Below are positions 1-9,372 of a stretch of DNA of 64,000 nt, piece by piece. The position numbers were made by a program, and so were the translations under genes. Positions within the stretch are counted from its first letter, which is position 1. Each line of letters opens with the position of its first letter. The notes under the pieces were generated by a model. The model was not told the DNA's origin. It saw nothing but the letters and a program-made list of their open reading frames with translations, and ran no database searches. This DNA is from RUG100 sp050953425 (GTDB lineage: Bacteria; Bacillota; Clostridia; Peptostreptococcales; Anaerovoracaceae): assembly GCA_050953425.1 (NCBI GenBank), contig JBMNMQ010000008.1, positions 59,137 to 123,136 on the forward strand, written 5' to 3'.

Positions 1-2
1 AG

Positions 3-245
3 CTGAAGGAAGCGATCGACGATTTTCACCAGAAACAGCTCGCCCTGCAGGCCAAGCAGATGTCCGGCGAAGCGGCCGGCGCCGAAGTGATGCAGAGCAT
101 GCAGCAGCTGTACCAGACGCTGGCGGCCGATCCCCTGGCGGCCGAGTATCTGCAGTGCGAAATGCGCTTCAGCCTGATGATGCAGGATGTCTTTCAGATC
201 CTCAGCGGGGTGATGGGCATGACGCCGCAGAACGGGCTTGTTTAG
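3..245 (+). CDS. YlbF/YmcA-family protein, C-terminal part
   Basis: The gene begins before the window; the visible frame gives 80 residues and stops just before the efp promoter. The helical segment with QQLYQTLAADPLAAEYL followed by a hydrophobic FSLMMQDVFQILSGVMG end resembles the Com_YlbF family. In Bacillus those small helical proteins form a complex acting with RNase Y and in competence and biofilm control. The visible part has no catalytic motif, as expected for the family. The assignment rests on pattern and position only, because the N-terminal half is outside the window. Confidence 0.6.
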   Translation: MKEAIDDFHQKQLALQAKQMSGEAAGAEVMQSMQQLYQTLAADPLAAEYLQCEMRFSLMMQDVFQILSGVMGMTPQNGLV

Positions 246-266
246 CGGCGCGTCCTTTGGTATAAT
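238..266 (+). promoter_or_regulatory. Predicted sigma-A promoter of efp
   Basis: TTGTTT (238-243) and TATAAT (261-266) are 17 bp apart, and a TGN extension precedes the -10 box. The -35 overlaps the end of the preceding gene. The implied leader before efp is about 110 nt and GC-rich with inverted repeats. Confidence 0.65.
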
Positions 267-383
267 TGATGGGAACCGGGAGCCGCGGAAAAGGCGGCTT
301 TCGGCAGTGCAGAGAAAAGCCGCCGGCGCCGCGGGGCGGCCGGCGGAGAACAGATAGAAGAAGACAGAAACGGAGAGAGTGTC

Positions 384-944
384 ATGATTTATGCAAGCGA
401 CTTCAGAAAGGGAGTAACCTTTGAAATAGACGGCGAACCGCACGTCGTGCTCGATTTCCAGCACGTCAAGCCCGGCAAGGGCTCGGCGTTCGTCCGCACC
501 AAGTACCGCAACATCCTCACCGGCGCGACCCGTGAGGAAGCCTTCAACCCCGACCAGAAATTCAACAAGGCGCACATCGAGACGAAGAAGATGCAGTACC
601 TGTACAACGACGGGGATCTCTACTACTTCATGGACGAGGACACCTTTGAACAGATTCCGATCGCCAAGGAGATGGTCGAGGACGCGATGCAGTATCTGCG
701 CGAGAACGACGAAGCGACGATCAAGTTCTACAACGACGATCCGTTCCTCGTCGAGGCGCCGAACTTCGTCGACCTCAAGGTCATCGAGACGGAGCCGGGC
801 GTCAAGGGCGATACCGCGACCAACGTCACCAAGGACGCCAAGGTGGAGACCGGCGCGGTGATCCAGGTGCCGATCTTTATCGACGAAGGCGAGATTATCC
901 AGATCGATACCCGTTCCGGAGAGTATCTGGGCAGAGCGAAATAA
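384..944 (+). CDS. efp: Translation elongation factor P
   Basis: EF-P binds ribosomes stalled on polyproline and restores peptide bond formation. The 186-residue length is typical. The N-terminal KOW-like domain contains FRKGVTFEIDG and the loop HVKPGKGSAFVRTKYRN, whose tip lysine is the residue modified in many bacteria. Two OB domains follow, ending in the family signature region GEIIQIDTRSGEYLGRAK. The start ATG lies after a purine-rich ribosome site (cggagagagtgtc). It has its own promoter upstream and a terminator hairpin downstream, so it is probably a single-gene transcript. Confidence 0.97.
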   Translation: MIYASDFRKGVTFEIDGEPHVVLDFQHVKPGKGSAFVRTKYRNILTGATREEAFNPDQKFNKAHIETKKMQYLYNDGDLYYFMDEDTFEQIPIAKEMVEDAMQYLRENDEATIKFYNDDPFLVEAPNFVDLKVIETEPGVKGDTATNVTKDAKVETGAVIQVPIFIDEGEIIQIDTRSGEYLGRAK

Positions 945-965
945 CACCGCCGCGGCGGATTGAGA

Positions 966-997
966 ACGGGGACGCGGGGGCGTCCCCGTCTGATTTT
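966..997 (+). terminator. Intrinsic terminator after efp
   Basis: A perfect 10-bp stem (acggggacgc / gcgtccccgt) with a GGGG loop at 966-989 is followed by TTTTT at 993-997. It ends only a few bases before the mltG start codon. Confidence 0.75.
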
Positions 998-1002
998 TCG
1001 AA

Positions 1003-2055
1003 ATGACCAGAGCCAGAAAGCGCAGCAGCAGAAAAAAGAAACGTCGTCCGGCCGCAGCGGTCGCGGCAATCCTGATCATCGCCGCGATCTGCATTGCGGG
1101 ATTTTATTATACCGGCACCGCCGTCGACGGCAGCGATACAGCCGTGCACTATGTCACGGTCACCGCCGGCAGCGGCAGCCGGGAGATCGCCGACCAGCTG
1201 AAAAAGCAGGGACTGATCCGCAGCCGGGCCGGCTTTCTCGTGCGCGCACGCCTGTGCGGCCGCGCCGCACTGCAGAGCGGCACCTACGCGCTGCGCCGCT
1301 CGATGAGCTGCAGCGAGATCATCGACCGCATCGCCGACGGCGACGTCGCCGCCCAGAGCTTTACAATCGCGGAGGGAACCCCGCTGTACAAGATCGCGGA
1401 GCAGCTGGATGAGGCCGGGATCTGCAGCAGGAAGGCGTTTTACCGTGAGGTCGAGCACGGACGCTTTGACTATGATTTTCTCGACGGGGCGACGGCCGGC
1501 TCGGCCCGTCTCGAGGGCTTCCTCTATCCCGATACCTACGTGGTGCCGATGAAGGCATCGGCGCACACAGTCATCGACGCCATGCTGCGCCGCTTTGACG
1601 AGGTCATCGGCAGCCGCCGCGGCATCCGCCGCACGGTCATCAAGGCCAGCATCATCCAGAAGGAAGCCGGCAGCGGCGACGGCGAGATGAAGAAGGTGTC
1701 GAGCGTCATCGACAACCGGCTGGCGGCCGGCATGCCGCTGCAGATGGATTCGATCATTTCCTACATTCACAAGGAGGACAAGATCCGCGCCACCTGGAGC
1801 GACATCCGGGTAAAGTCGAACTACAACCCCTATACCAACAAGGGGCTGCCGCCGGGGCCGATCTGCAGCCCGGGCAAAGAGGCGATCTACGCCGCCCTGC
1901 ATCCGGCCGCTACCGATTATCTATACTTTGTCGCCAGCGCGAAAATGGACGGCACCAACGTCTATACGAAGACCTACAAGGAATTTCTCAAAAACAAGAA
2001 GGCCTTTGACAAGGCCTACGAGGCATATGTGAAGGAGCATCCGGGAGAGCAATGA
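1003..2055 (+). CDS. mltG: Endolytic murein transglycosylase MltG
   Basis: MltG cleaves nascent glycan strands and is thought to end peptidoglycan polymerisation. The 350-residue protein has a basic start rich in R and K, one membrane segment (AAVAAILIIAAICIAGFYY, about residues 23-41), a LysM-like extracellular region, and the YceG catalytic domain. SIIQKEAG carries the catalytic glutamate and SNYNPYTNKGLPPGPI is a strongly conserved stretch. There is no clear Shine-Dalgarno before the ATG, and the efp terminator lies immediately upstream; a different start cannot be excluded. The stop overlaps the next gene by 4 bp, so translational coupling is likely. Confidence 0.93.
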   Translation: MTRARKRSSRKKKRRPAAAVAAILIIAAICIAGFYYTGTAVDGSDTAVHYVTVTAGSGSREIADQLKKQGLIRSRAGFLVRARLCGRAALQSGTYALRRSMSCSEIIDRIADGDVAAQSFTIAEGTPLYKIAEQLDEAGICSRKAFYREVEHGRFDYDFLDGATAGSARLEGFLYPDTYVVPMKASAHTVIDAMLRRFDEVIGSRRGIRRTVIKASIIQKEAGSGDGEMKKVSSVIDNRLAAGMPLQMDSIISYIHKEDKIRATWSDIRVKSNYNPYTNKGLPPGPICSPGKEAIYAALHPAATDYLYFVASAKMDGTNVYTKTYKEFLKNKKAFDKAYEAYVKEHPGEQ

Positions 2056-3323
2056 GAAAGCCGGAACTGCTGGCGCCCTGCGGGGACCTGGAAAAACTGC
2101 ACACGGCAATCGCCTACGGCGCCGACGCGGTCTATTTCGGCGGCGAGCGATTTTCGCTGCGCGCCGGCGCCGGCAACCTGACCCGCGCGGAGATGGACGA
2201 GGCGGTGCGCACCGCGCACGCGCGCGGGGTGCGCTGCTATCTGACGCTCAACATCTATCCCCGCAATGAGGATCTGGCGCCGCTGGAGGACTATCTGCGC
2301 GGCCTGCGGCCGCTCGGTCTCGACGCCGTGCTGGTTTCGGATCCGGCCGTCCTCGAGCTGGTGCGCGAGCAGCTGCCCGGTGTCCGCATCCACCTGTCGA
2401 CGCAGGCCAATGCGGTCAACTGCGGTGCGGTGCGCTTCTGGCAGCGGCAGGGCATCAGCCGCGTGGTGCTGGCCCGGGAGCTGTCGCTGGAAGAAATCGC
2501 CGAAATCCGCCGCCGGGTGCCGGCGGAAGTGGAGCTGGAAGCCTTCGTGCAGGGGGCGATGTGCGTCTCCTATTCGGGACGCTGCCTGCTCTCCTCGTTT
2601 CTCACCGGGCGCGACGCCAACCGCGGCGACTGCGCCCAGCCCTGCCGCTGGCGCTACCACCTCGTCGAGGCGCAGCGCCCCGGTGAATACTACCCGATCG
2701 AGGAGGACGACCGCGGCACCTATCTGCTCAATGCCCGCGATCTGTGCATGCTCGAACACATTCCCGATCTCGCCGCAGCCGGCATCGACGCGCTCAAGAT
2801 CGAGGGGCGGATGAAGAGCGTATTCTACGTCGCCTGTGCGGTCGGGGCCTACCGCCGCGCGCTCGACGCCTGGGATGCCGATCCCGAAAACTGGCGCTGC
2901 GACCCGGCGTGGATGCGGATGCTGAAGAGGGCCAGCCACCGCCGCTTTACAACCGGCTTCTACTACGGCCCGCCCGGTGCCGCCGGCCAGGACACCGCCA
3001 CCAGCGCCCGCCGCGGCGGCCGCGTCTTCTGCGGCGTGGTGCGCGGCTATGACGCCGGCAGCGGCGTGGCTCTGGTCGAACAGCGCAACAAGATGACCGT
3101 CGGTGACGAGATCGAGATCTTCGGCCCCGACGAAAGCGGCTTTGTCCAGACCCTGACGGGGATGGAGGATGCCGACGGCGCGCCGCTGCAGACGGCGCCG
3201 CACCCGCAGCAGATGCTGCGGATCAGAACGGAGCGGCCGGTCGGGCCGCTGTATATGCTCTGCAAAGGAAAGGAGACGCATGATGGATGCACACCCCGGA
3301 CCGGGATGGACTCTGTGGATTGA
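2052..3323 (+). CDS. Peptidase U32 family protein (tRNA/23S rRNA hydroxylation type)
   Basis: The 423-residue protein opens with PELLAPCGDLEKLHTAIAYGADAVYFGG and carries the U32 signature around EAFVQGAMCVSYSGRC, with the conserved cysteines, and DCAQPCRW. Members such as YrrO/TrhP and RlhA work in prephenate-dependent hydroxylation of tRNA or rRNA uridine or cytidine; protease activity is doubtful. Its place after mltG matches the yrrL-yrrO neighbourhood of other Bacillota, where mltG is also linked to U32 genes. It overlaps mltG by 4 bp and the following gene by 44 bp. Only one U32 gene is visible here, whereas many genomes have two adjacent ones. Confidence 0.9.
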   Translation: MRKPELLAPCGDLEKLHTAIAYGADAVYFGGERFSLRAGAGNLTRAEMDEAVRTAHARGVRCYLTLNIYPRNEDLAPLEDYLRGLRPLGLDAVLVSDPAVLELVREQLPGVRIHLSTQANAVNCGAVRFWQRQGISRVVLARELSLEEIAEIRRRVPAEVELEAFVQGAMCVSYSGRCLLSSFLTGRDANRGDCAQPCRWRYHLVEAQRPGEYYPIEEDDRGTYLLNARDLCMLEHIPDLAAAGIDALKIEGRMKSVFYVACAVGAYRRALDAWDADPENWRCDPAWMRMLKRASHRRFTTGFYYGPPGAAGQDTATSARRGGRVFCGVVRGYDAGSGVALVEQRNKMTVGDEIEIFGPDESGFVQTLTGMEDADGAPLQTAPHPQQMLRIRTERPVGPLYMLCKGKETHDGCTPRTGMDSVD

Positions 3324-4656
3324 AATCGCTGTTTTTATCGGACTGCTGATCGTGTCCGCGCTGCTGTCGGCGGCCGCCAAGGCCATTTCCGGCGCCAGCC
3401 GCAACAATATCCGCAAGCTGGCGGAGGAGGGGGACGCGCGGGCGCAGAAGCTGCTCCCGATCTACGATGCGCCGGAGCATTTTACCGCGGCGGTGCTGGT
3501 GGTGTTTACCTTTTCCAGCTTTCTCTGCGGCGCCCTGGCGATTCACGAATGGACCGCACCGCTGGCACACGTGCTCGCCGCCCGCGGGGTGCCGCTGGCG
3601 ACGGCCTGGGCGATTCTGCTGATCTGCGTGGCCGCCTCCTTCCTGTTTTATGTCTTCGGACGTGCCTATCCAAAGCAGATCGCGCTCCAGCATACCGAGG
3701 GCGCGGCCCTCGCGCTGGCCGGATTTGCGCGCTTTTTCACGGTTTTCTGCCGGCCCTTTGCGGCGATCGGCACCGCCGTCACCAACGGCGTGCTGCTGCT
3801 GACGCGGCAGCATGTCGGCGTCAGCGACGAGGCCTTCTCCGAGGAGGATGTGATGTCGATGCTCGAGGTCGGCGAGGAGACCGGCGTCATCAAGGAAGAG
3901 GGCCGGAAGATGATCAACTCGATCTTCGCTTTCGACGACAAGCTCGCCTACGAGATCATGACGCCGCGCACCGAGGTCTTCGCCATCGACATCAACGCCC
4001 CGGCGTCGGACTACATCAACGATCTGATGGCGATGCGCTATTCGCGGATCCCCGTCTACGACGACGACAGCGACAACATCATCGGCATCCTCAACATCAA
4101 GGACTATATGATCAAGGCCTGGGAGTACGGCTTTGACAATGTCTACATCGACCGCATCCTGCGGCGTCCGTTCTTCGTTCCGGAGACCAAGAACATCGAT
4201 TCGCTGTTCTTTCAGCTGCAGCGGGAAAAGCAGCACATCGCGGTGCTGATTGACGAGTACGGCGGCTTTTCCGGCATCGTCACGATGGAGGACCTGATCG
4301 AGGAAGTCATGGGCGACATCGATGACGAATACGACGAGGCGGAGCCGACGATCGAACAGCTCAGCGACGACACCTACTTCCTGCAGGGCAGCATGGATCT
4401 CGATGACGTCAACGAGGAGACCGGCAGCGAGCTGGAATCCGACAACAGCGAGACGGTCGGCGGTCTCTTGATCGACATCCTCGGCGAAATCCCCAGCGAT
4501 GCCGAGCATTACGACAAGGTTGTCGAGTACCGCAATTATATCTTCACGATCGAATCGGTGCACGACCACCGCATCGAGGGCGTGCGCATGCAGATTCTGC
4601 CGAAGACGACCGAAAACGACGAGGACGAGGACGACAAAGGAGGAGACGGCCGATGA
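3280..4656 (+). CDS. CNNM/CorC-HlyC membrane protein with CBS pair
   Basis: This 458-residue protein has a DUF21/CNNM membrane domain with three or four hydrophobic segments (first about residues 10-28). A linker with EEDVMSMLEVGEETGVI leads into two CBS domains (from EIMTPRTEVFAID to LIDEYGGFSGIVTMEDLIEEVMGDI). A C-terminal CorC_HlyC domain follows, and then an acidic tail (ENDEDEDDKGGDG). The family acts in Mg2+/Co2+ efflux or homeostasis. I chose the ATG at 3280 because ggaaaggagacgc is a good ribosome site. The start lies inside the end of the U32 gene and the stop overlaps mtaB by 4 bp. Confidence 0.9.
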   Translation: MMDAHPGPGWTLWIEIAVFIGLLIVSALLSAAAKAISGASRNNIRKLAEEGDARAQKLLPIYDAPEHFTAAVLVVFTFSSFLCGALAIHEWTAPLAHVLAARGVPLATAWAILLICVAASFLFYVFGRAYPKQIALQHTEGAALALAGFARFFTVFCRPFAAIGTAVTNGVLLLTRQHVGVSDEAFSEEDVMSMLEVGEETGVIKEEGRKMINSIFAFDDKLAYEIMTPRTEVFAIDINAPASDYINDLMAMRYSRIPVYDDDSDNIIGILNIKDYMIKAWEYGFDNVYIDRILRRPFFVPETKNIDSLFFQLQREKQHIAVLIDEYGGFSGIVTMEDLIEEVMGDIDDEYDEAEPTIEQLSDDTYFLQGSMDLDDVNEETGSELESDNSETVGGLLIDILGEIPSDAEHYDKVVEYRNYIFTIESVHDHRIEGVRMQILPKTTENDEDEDDKGGDGR

Positions 4657-5981
4657 GGGCGGCTTTTCACACCCTGGGCTGCAAGGTCAACCAGTATGAA
4701 ACCGAGGCGCTGAAGGAGGCGTTTCTGGCCCGCGGCTGGGAGATCGTCGACGCCGGCGAGGCGGCCGACGTCTACATCATCAATACCTGCACGGTGACCG
4801 CGCTGGCCGACCGCAAGTCGCGGCAGTTTATCCGCCGCGCGAAAAAACGCTGCCCCGGCAGCGTCGTCGCCGTCACCGGCTGCTATGTACAGAGCGTGCC
4901 GCGGCAGGCGGCGGCGCTCGCCGAGGCCGATCTCCTCGTCGGCGTCGCCGACAAGATGCGGCTGCCGGAGTACGTCGAGGAGTTTCTCCGCTGCCGCCGC
5001 CGCTTTGTGCGGGTGCGGCCGCTGAAAGAGGAGATGTCCTACGCCGAATGCGGCAGCATCACCAGCATGGATTCGCGGACACGGGCCTGTCTCAAGATCG
5101 AAGAGGGCTGCGACCGCCGCTGCAGTTACTGCGTGATCCCCTATGTGCGCGGTGCCGTGCGCAGCCGGGCGCCGGAAGCGGTACTCGACGAAGCGCGGCA
5201 GCTCCTTGCGGCCGGCTTTCGCGAGCTGGTGCTGACCGGCATCAACACGGCGCTGTACGACGATCTGCCCGGGCTGCTGGCGCGCCTCGACCGGCTTGAC
5301 GGCGATTTTCGCGTGCGTCTGTCGTCGCTGGAGCCGACCGTCGTCAACGTCGACCGCGTCACCGAACTGCTCTCGGCGAAACGCCTCTGCCACCACCTGC
5401 ATCTCTCGCTGCAGAGCGGCAGCGACCGCATCCTGCGGGCGATGAACCGGCCCTACACGGCGGACGATTTCTTTCGCATCGTCGAGGCGCTGCGCCGCTT
5501 TGATCCGTCTTACGGCATCACCACCGACCTGATCGTCGGCTTTCCCGGCGAGACCGAGGCGGACTTTGCCGCCACGCTGGCAGCCGTGCGGCGGGCGCGC
5601 TTTGCCCGCGTTCATGTTTTCCGCTACTCGCCGCGGCCGCATACGGCGGCCGCCGAACTGCCCGGTCAGATACCGCCGCAGGTGAAAAAGGAGAGGGCGC
5701 AGCGGCTGGCTGCCGCGGCGCGGGAAACGGCGGACGCCTTTGCCGACAGCTGCCGCGGGCAGGAAGAGCGCGTGCTCTTTGAGAGCGCGGCCGGCGCCGA
5801 ACAGCAGCAGGCGGCGGCGGACGGCCTGCGCAGCGGCTACAGCGGCAGTTATCTGCGGGTTTACGCGCCGGCGGCGGAAGCGCCGGCGGACCGCTTTCGC
5901 CGCGTGCGACTCGGGCCGCGCTATCGCGACGGTGTCCGCGGCGAGGTGCTCGGAAACGGAAAGGAGGAGAAGCGCCGGTGA
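4653..5981 (+). CDS. mtaB: tRNA t6A37 methylthiotransferase MtaB
   Basis: MtaB converts t6A to ms2t6A at position 37 of tRNAs reading ANN codons. The 442-residue protein has the three methylthiotransferase parts. The N-terminal UPF0004 domain begins FHTLGCKVNQYETEAL, with further cysteines in NTCTV and GCYVQ. The radical-SAM domain has CDRRCSYCVIPYVRG (CX3CX2C), GINTALY and LIVGFPGETEADF. A weak C-terminal TRAM-like region follows. GCKVNQYE rather than GCQMN favours MtaB over MiaB. It is coupled to its neighbours by ATGA-type overlaps on both sides. Confidence 0.93.
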   Translation: MRAAFHTLGCKVNQYETEALKEAFLARGWEIVDAGEAADVYIINTCTVTALADRKSRQFIRRAKKRCPGSVVAVTGCYVQSVPRQAAALAEADLLVGVADKMRLPEYVEEFLRCRRRFVRVRPLKEEMSYAECGSITSMDSRTRACLKIEEGCDRRCSYCVIPYVRGAVRSRAPEAVLDEARQLLAAGFRELVLTGINTALYDDLPGLLARLDRLDGDFRVRLSSLEPTVVNVDRVTELLSAKRLCHHLHLSLQSGSDRILRAMNRPYTADDFFRIVEALRRFDPSYGITTDLIVGFPGETEADFAATLAAVRRARFARVHVFRYSPRPHTAAAELPGQIPPQVKKERAQRLAAAARETADAFADSCRGQEERVLFESAAGAEQQQAAADGLRSGYSGSYLRVYAPAAEAPADRFRRVRLGPRYRDGVRGEVLGNGKEEKRR

Positions 5982-7429
5982 ATGAAAAAATGCCCGCCAG
6001 CGGGAGCAGACTGTCCTGGGCCCTGGGCCGGACGGATATCTTTGCGCTGGGTTTCGGTACCATGGTCGGCTGGGCCTGGATCGTTGTCGTGCCCGGATGG
6101 ATCTCCAGCGCCGGTTTTGCCGGCACACTGATCGCCTACGGGGTCGGTGTGGCGGTGATCTTTCTCATCGGCCTGGCCTACAGCGAACTGACCGCGGCGC
6201 TGCCGCGCTCCGGCGGCGAGATGGTCTTTGCCTACCGTGCCCTGGGGCTGCCGTTCGGCTGGGTGACCGGCTGGATGATGGTGCTCGCCTATCTGAGCGT
6301 GGCGATCTGGGAGGGCATCGCCTTCGCCACCGCCCTCGACTATCTGCTGCCGATTCCCGACTGGGTGTATCTCTGGGATGCGGCCGGGGAACCGGTCTAT
6401 CTGTCCTGGGTGCTGACAGCGGCCGGCGGCGGTCTGCTGATGATGCTGCTCAATCTTTTCGGTACCCGGCCGGCAACGATCTTTCAGATCATGGCGACCA
6501 TCGTGATCCTGCTGATTGCCTTCCTGTTTTTCTTCGGCGGCGTTTCGCTCGGCAGTCTCAGCAACATCGGACCCGCGCTGACCAACCCCAGGGGCTGCTT
6601 CTTCGTGATGATCACCATTCCGCCGATGTTTGTCGGCTTTGACATCATCCCCCAGCTGTCCGGTGAAATGAACGTTTCCCGCCGCCGTATCGGCGGAATG
6701 ACGCTGATGTGCATCGCTTTTTCCGCCTGCTGGTACCTGATGGTGATCATCGGCACCGCGCTCGGCGCGCCGGCAGAGGTGCGCACCGGCGGCAGCACTC
6801 CGGCGGCGGACGCGATGGCCTATCTGTTCGGCAATGACCGCTTTGCCGAAGTACTGATCGTCATCGGTCTGCTCGGCGTGCTGACCAGCTGGAACGGCTT
6901 CTTCATGGGTGCGACCCGCCTGCTGCGGGCGATGGGCCAGGCGCGGATGCTGCCGTCGATTTTCGGCTATACTGGCCGCCGCTTCCGCACGCCCTGGGCG
7001 GCGACGCTGATCGTCGGCGGGCTGTGCATGGCCGCGCCGCTGCTGGGAGAGAAAGTACTGGAGTGGATGATCGGCGTCAATACGGTCAGCACGATGTTTA
7101 CCTACTGCTGCGTGACGCTGTCACTGGTGATTCTGCGCCTGCGCGAACCGGGACTAGCGCGGCCGTTCCGGATCGGCCGCGGACTGGGGGCGCCGCTGGT
7201 GATCTGCGGGGTGACGCTGCTCTACGCGGTGATCTATATTATCTACGCGCTCACCGGCGGTGAATATTCCGAGGCGGTCTTCGGCATCATTCTCTGGTTC
7301 CTCTTTGGTCTCTTCCTCTTTCTGCCCGGTCTGCCGGCCCAGACCCGCATCTCGCCGGAGGAACGTGAACGGCTGATTTTCGGGGAAGAGTTTGCCCGGA
7401 TGCCGCAGAGAAAGGAGACGCGCCGATGA
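5978..7429 (+). CDS. APC-superfamily amino acid permease (first copy)
   Basis: The 483-residue integral membrane protein has about twelve hydrophobic segments and the APC start motif FALGFGTMVGWAWIVV, the equivalent of the GxG substrate-binding break in TM1. TM3/TM6 motifs include YSELTAALPRSGGEMVFAYR. The substrate cannot be read from sequence. It resembles the permease at 11080-12546 closely in motif order, so the two are probably paralogues. GTG at 5978 follows aaggaggag; ATG at 5982 is out of frame. It overlaps mtaB and the sensor kinase by 4 bp each, which makes it the transporter of the sensor/regulator operon. Confidence 0.88.
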   Translation: MNEKMPASGSRLSWALGRTDIFALGFGTMVGWAWIVVVPGWISSAGFAGTLIAYGVGVAVIFLIGLAYSELTAALPRSGGEMVFAYRALGLPFGWVTGWMMVLAYLSVAIWEGIAFATALDYLLPIPDWVYLWDAAGEPVYLSWVLTAAGGGLLMMLLNLFGTRPATIFQIMATIVILLIAFLFFFGGVSLGSLSNIGPALTNPRGCFFVMITIPPMFVGFDIIPQLSGEMNVSRRRIGGMTLMCIAFSACWYLMVIIGTALGAPAEVRTGGSTPAADAMAYLFGNDRFAEVLIVIGLLGVLTSWNGFFMGATRLLRAMGQARMLPSIFGYTGRRFRTPWAATLIVGGLCMAAPLLGEKVLEWMIGVNTVSTMFTYCCVTLSLVILRLREPGLARPFRIGRGLGAPLVICGVTLLYAVIYIIYALTGGEYSEAVFGIILWFLFGLFLFLPGLPAQTRISPEERERLIFGEEFARMPQRKETRR

Positions 7430-9372
7430 AGGCAAAGATGCAGTACATCATCATGGGTGTGATCGTCGTCGGCCTCCTCGGCATTTTCATCAACTATGCG
7501 CTGATGACGCCGCTGCACATCACCGAGAGCTCTTTCCGCAAGGTGTCGCTGAGCAGCAGTCAGAGCGAATATGTGCGGCAGAAAAAAGTGCTGCGGATCG
7601 CCAGCAGCGGATCCGTCTCCTATCTGATGGAACCCGGCGAAAACCTCAAGGCACAGATCGCCATGACGTTTGCCGACTCCGGTCTGCGAATCGCCTACAC
7701 CGACCACGATGCCGATGTGCGGCTGGTGGCGGTCAATAACGCCAACCGCGAGAAGCTGCTGCGGCAGGGACAGCTGACCAAGCCGCTGACGCGCGTGCAG
7801 GGCGTGCTCTTTCAGCGTACAGACCAGAATACCGACGCCATGCGCAGCCGCAGCAGCTACACGGCGGCGATCGTCGACGGCGACTTCACCTCCAGCGAGG
7901 CGGCCGGTCTGCGCTATCGGGGCAGGCCGATTCATGTCACCACCTGCGCCAGTGTCGAGGAAGCCGTGGCGACTGCGGAGCGTGAACGCCTCGATTTTAT
8001 CATCGCCGACAAGTCGCTGACGGGCCGCGTGCTGCAGCGGGAGGGGAGCGCCGGCAGTTACACGGCGACCAGCCACGTCGTCTTCTCCAAGAACGTCTGC
8101 ATGCTGGTGCCCGCCGGCAGCGGCATTCTCTACGGGGTCGTCGACCGCTATGCAGAAGCGGCGCGCACCGCCGGGAATCGCTTTTCCGACAGCATGGTGC
8201 TGGTGCTGATCATCTTCCTCGCCGTCTTCTGCGCTTTCCTGATCTACTTTCTCCTCACCCGCAGCCTCTACGATGAGCTGGCCCGCAATCTCGAACAGCT
8301 GCAGGAATCGAAGTCGGAGATGGACGCGACCTTCAACGGGGTGCCGGTTTCGATGGCGGAGATCACACCGGAGGGTGACGTGACGCGGGCCAACAGCCAC
8401 CTGATCCAGTACGTCGGCGTGCCGGCGACGGAGATGATTGGGCGCAACCTCGGCGACATTATGGCGCTGGAGATGGAGAACCAGTGGAAGCTGACCGGCG
8501 TTCTCAAACAGGTGTACGAGAGCGGCTACGGGCGCTGGATCAACCTGCGCGACAAGCGGCGCATCCTCGAAGTGCGCGTCTACCCGATCGCCGCCGGCAA
8601 GCAGGAACGCTTTCTCTTCATGGCTTCCGATGTGACCGACGTAAAGATGGCCGAACAGCAGATGCTGCAGCACAACAAGATGATCGCCGTCGGCCAGCTG
8701 GCTTCCGGGGTCGCCCACGAGATCCGCAATCCGCTGGGACTGATCCGCAATTACTGCTATCTGCTGAAGACGACCGACGACGAGGAAGTGCGGCGCAAGG
8801 CCATCGAGGTCATCGAGCAGGCGGTCGACAAATCGGGCACCATCATCACCAACCTGCTGAATTTTTCCCGCCAGTCCGATGCGCAGCCGGAGGAGATCCT
8901 GATCCGCCGGCATATCCGCGAAGTGCTCTCGATCAACGAGGGCATGATGAAAAAAAAGCAGATTCAGGTGCATTTCAGCGAGAGCAATGATTTCAAAGTG
9001 CTGATCAGTGTGGTATCATTGGACATGGTGCTGATCAACCTGCTCAGCAACAGCTGCGATGCCATCGAGAGCAGGGGCAGCATCACCATCCGCCTGTACA
9101 ATTTCGGTGAGGAATTCCGCATCGACTTCACCGACGACGGCTGCGGCATGGAAGAGGACGTCGTCAGGAACGTCTACAACCCGTTCTTTACGACCAAGCA
9201 GGGCCAGGACGGCAACGGACTGGGCATGTACATCGTCTACAACGAAGTGGGCAAGATGAACGGCAGTATTTCGCTGGAAAGTCAGCCCGGTGTGGGCACG
9301 ACGTTCCGCATCACGCTGCCGGTCAGAGGAGGCATGAATGACAAAGAAACTAAAGATACTGGTCGTGGATGA
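7426..9372 (+). CDS. NtrB-like sensor histidine kinase with extracellular solute-binding-like domain
   Basis: The 648-residue kinase has TM1 at about 7-26, an extracellular region (about 45-250) that looks like a periplasmic binding-protein fold (KKVLRIASSGSVSYLMEPGE), and TM2 at about 256-277. A PAS domain follows (ESKSEMDATFNGVPVSMAEI), then the phosphoacceptor H-box GVAHEIRNPLG and the ATPase core (NLLSNSCDAI, DDGCGM, NGLGMYIV). It should autophosphorylate and pass phosphate to the regulator at 9338, whose start lies inside its 3' end (35-bp overlap). It is translationally coupled to the upstream permease. The ligand may be what the permeases carry, which is inference. Confidence 0.9.
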   Translation: MKAKMQYIIMGVIVVGLLGIFINYALMTPLHITESSFRKVSLSSSQSEYVRQKKVLRIASSGSVSYLMEPGENLKAQIAMTFADSGLRIAYTDHDADVRLVAVNNANREKLLRQGQLTKPLTRVQGVLFQRTDQNTDAMRSRSSYTAAIVDGDFTSSEAAGLRYRGRPIHVTTCASVEEAVATAERERLDFIIADKSLTGRVLQREGSAGSYTATSHVVFSKNVCMLVPAGSGILYGVVDRYAEAARTAGNRFSDSMVLVLIIFLAVFCAFLIYFLLTRSLYDELARNLEQLQESKSEMDATFNGVPVSMAEITPEGDVTRANSHLIQYVGVPATEMIGRNLGDIMALEMENQWKLTGVLKQVYESGYGRWINLRDKRRILEVRVYPIAAGKQERFLFMASDVTDVKMAEQQMLQHNKMIAVGQLASGVAHEIRNPLGLIRNYCYLLKTTDDEEVRRKAIEVIEQAVDKSGTIITNLLNFSRQSDAQPEEILIRRHIREVLSINEGMMKKKQIQVHFSESNDFKVLISVVSLDMVLINLLSNSCDAIESRGSITIRLYNFGEEFRIDFTDDGCGMEEDVVRNVYNPFFTTKQGQDGNGLGMYIVYNEVGKMNGSISLESQPGVGTTFRITLPVRGGMNDKETKDTGRG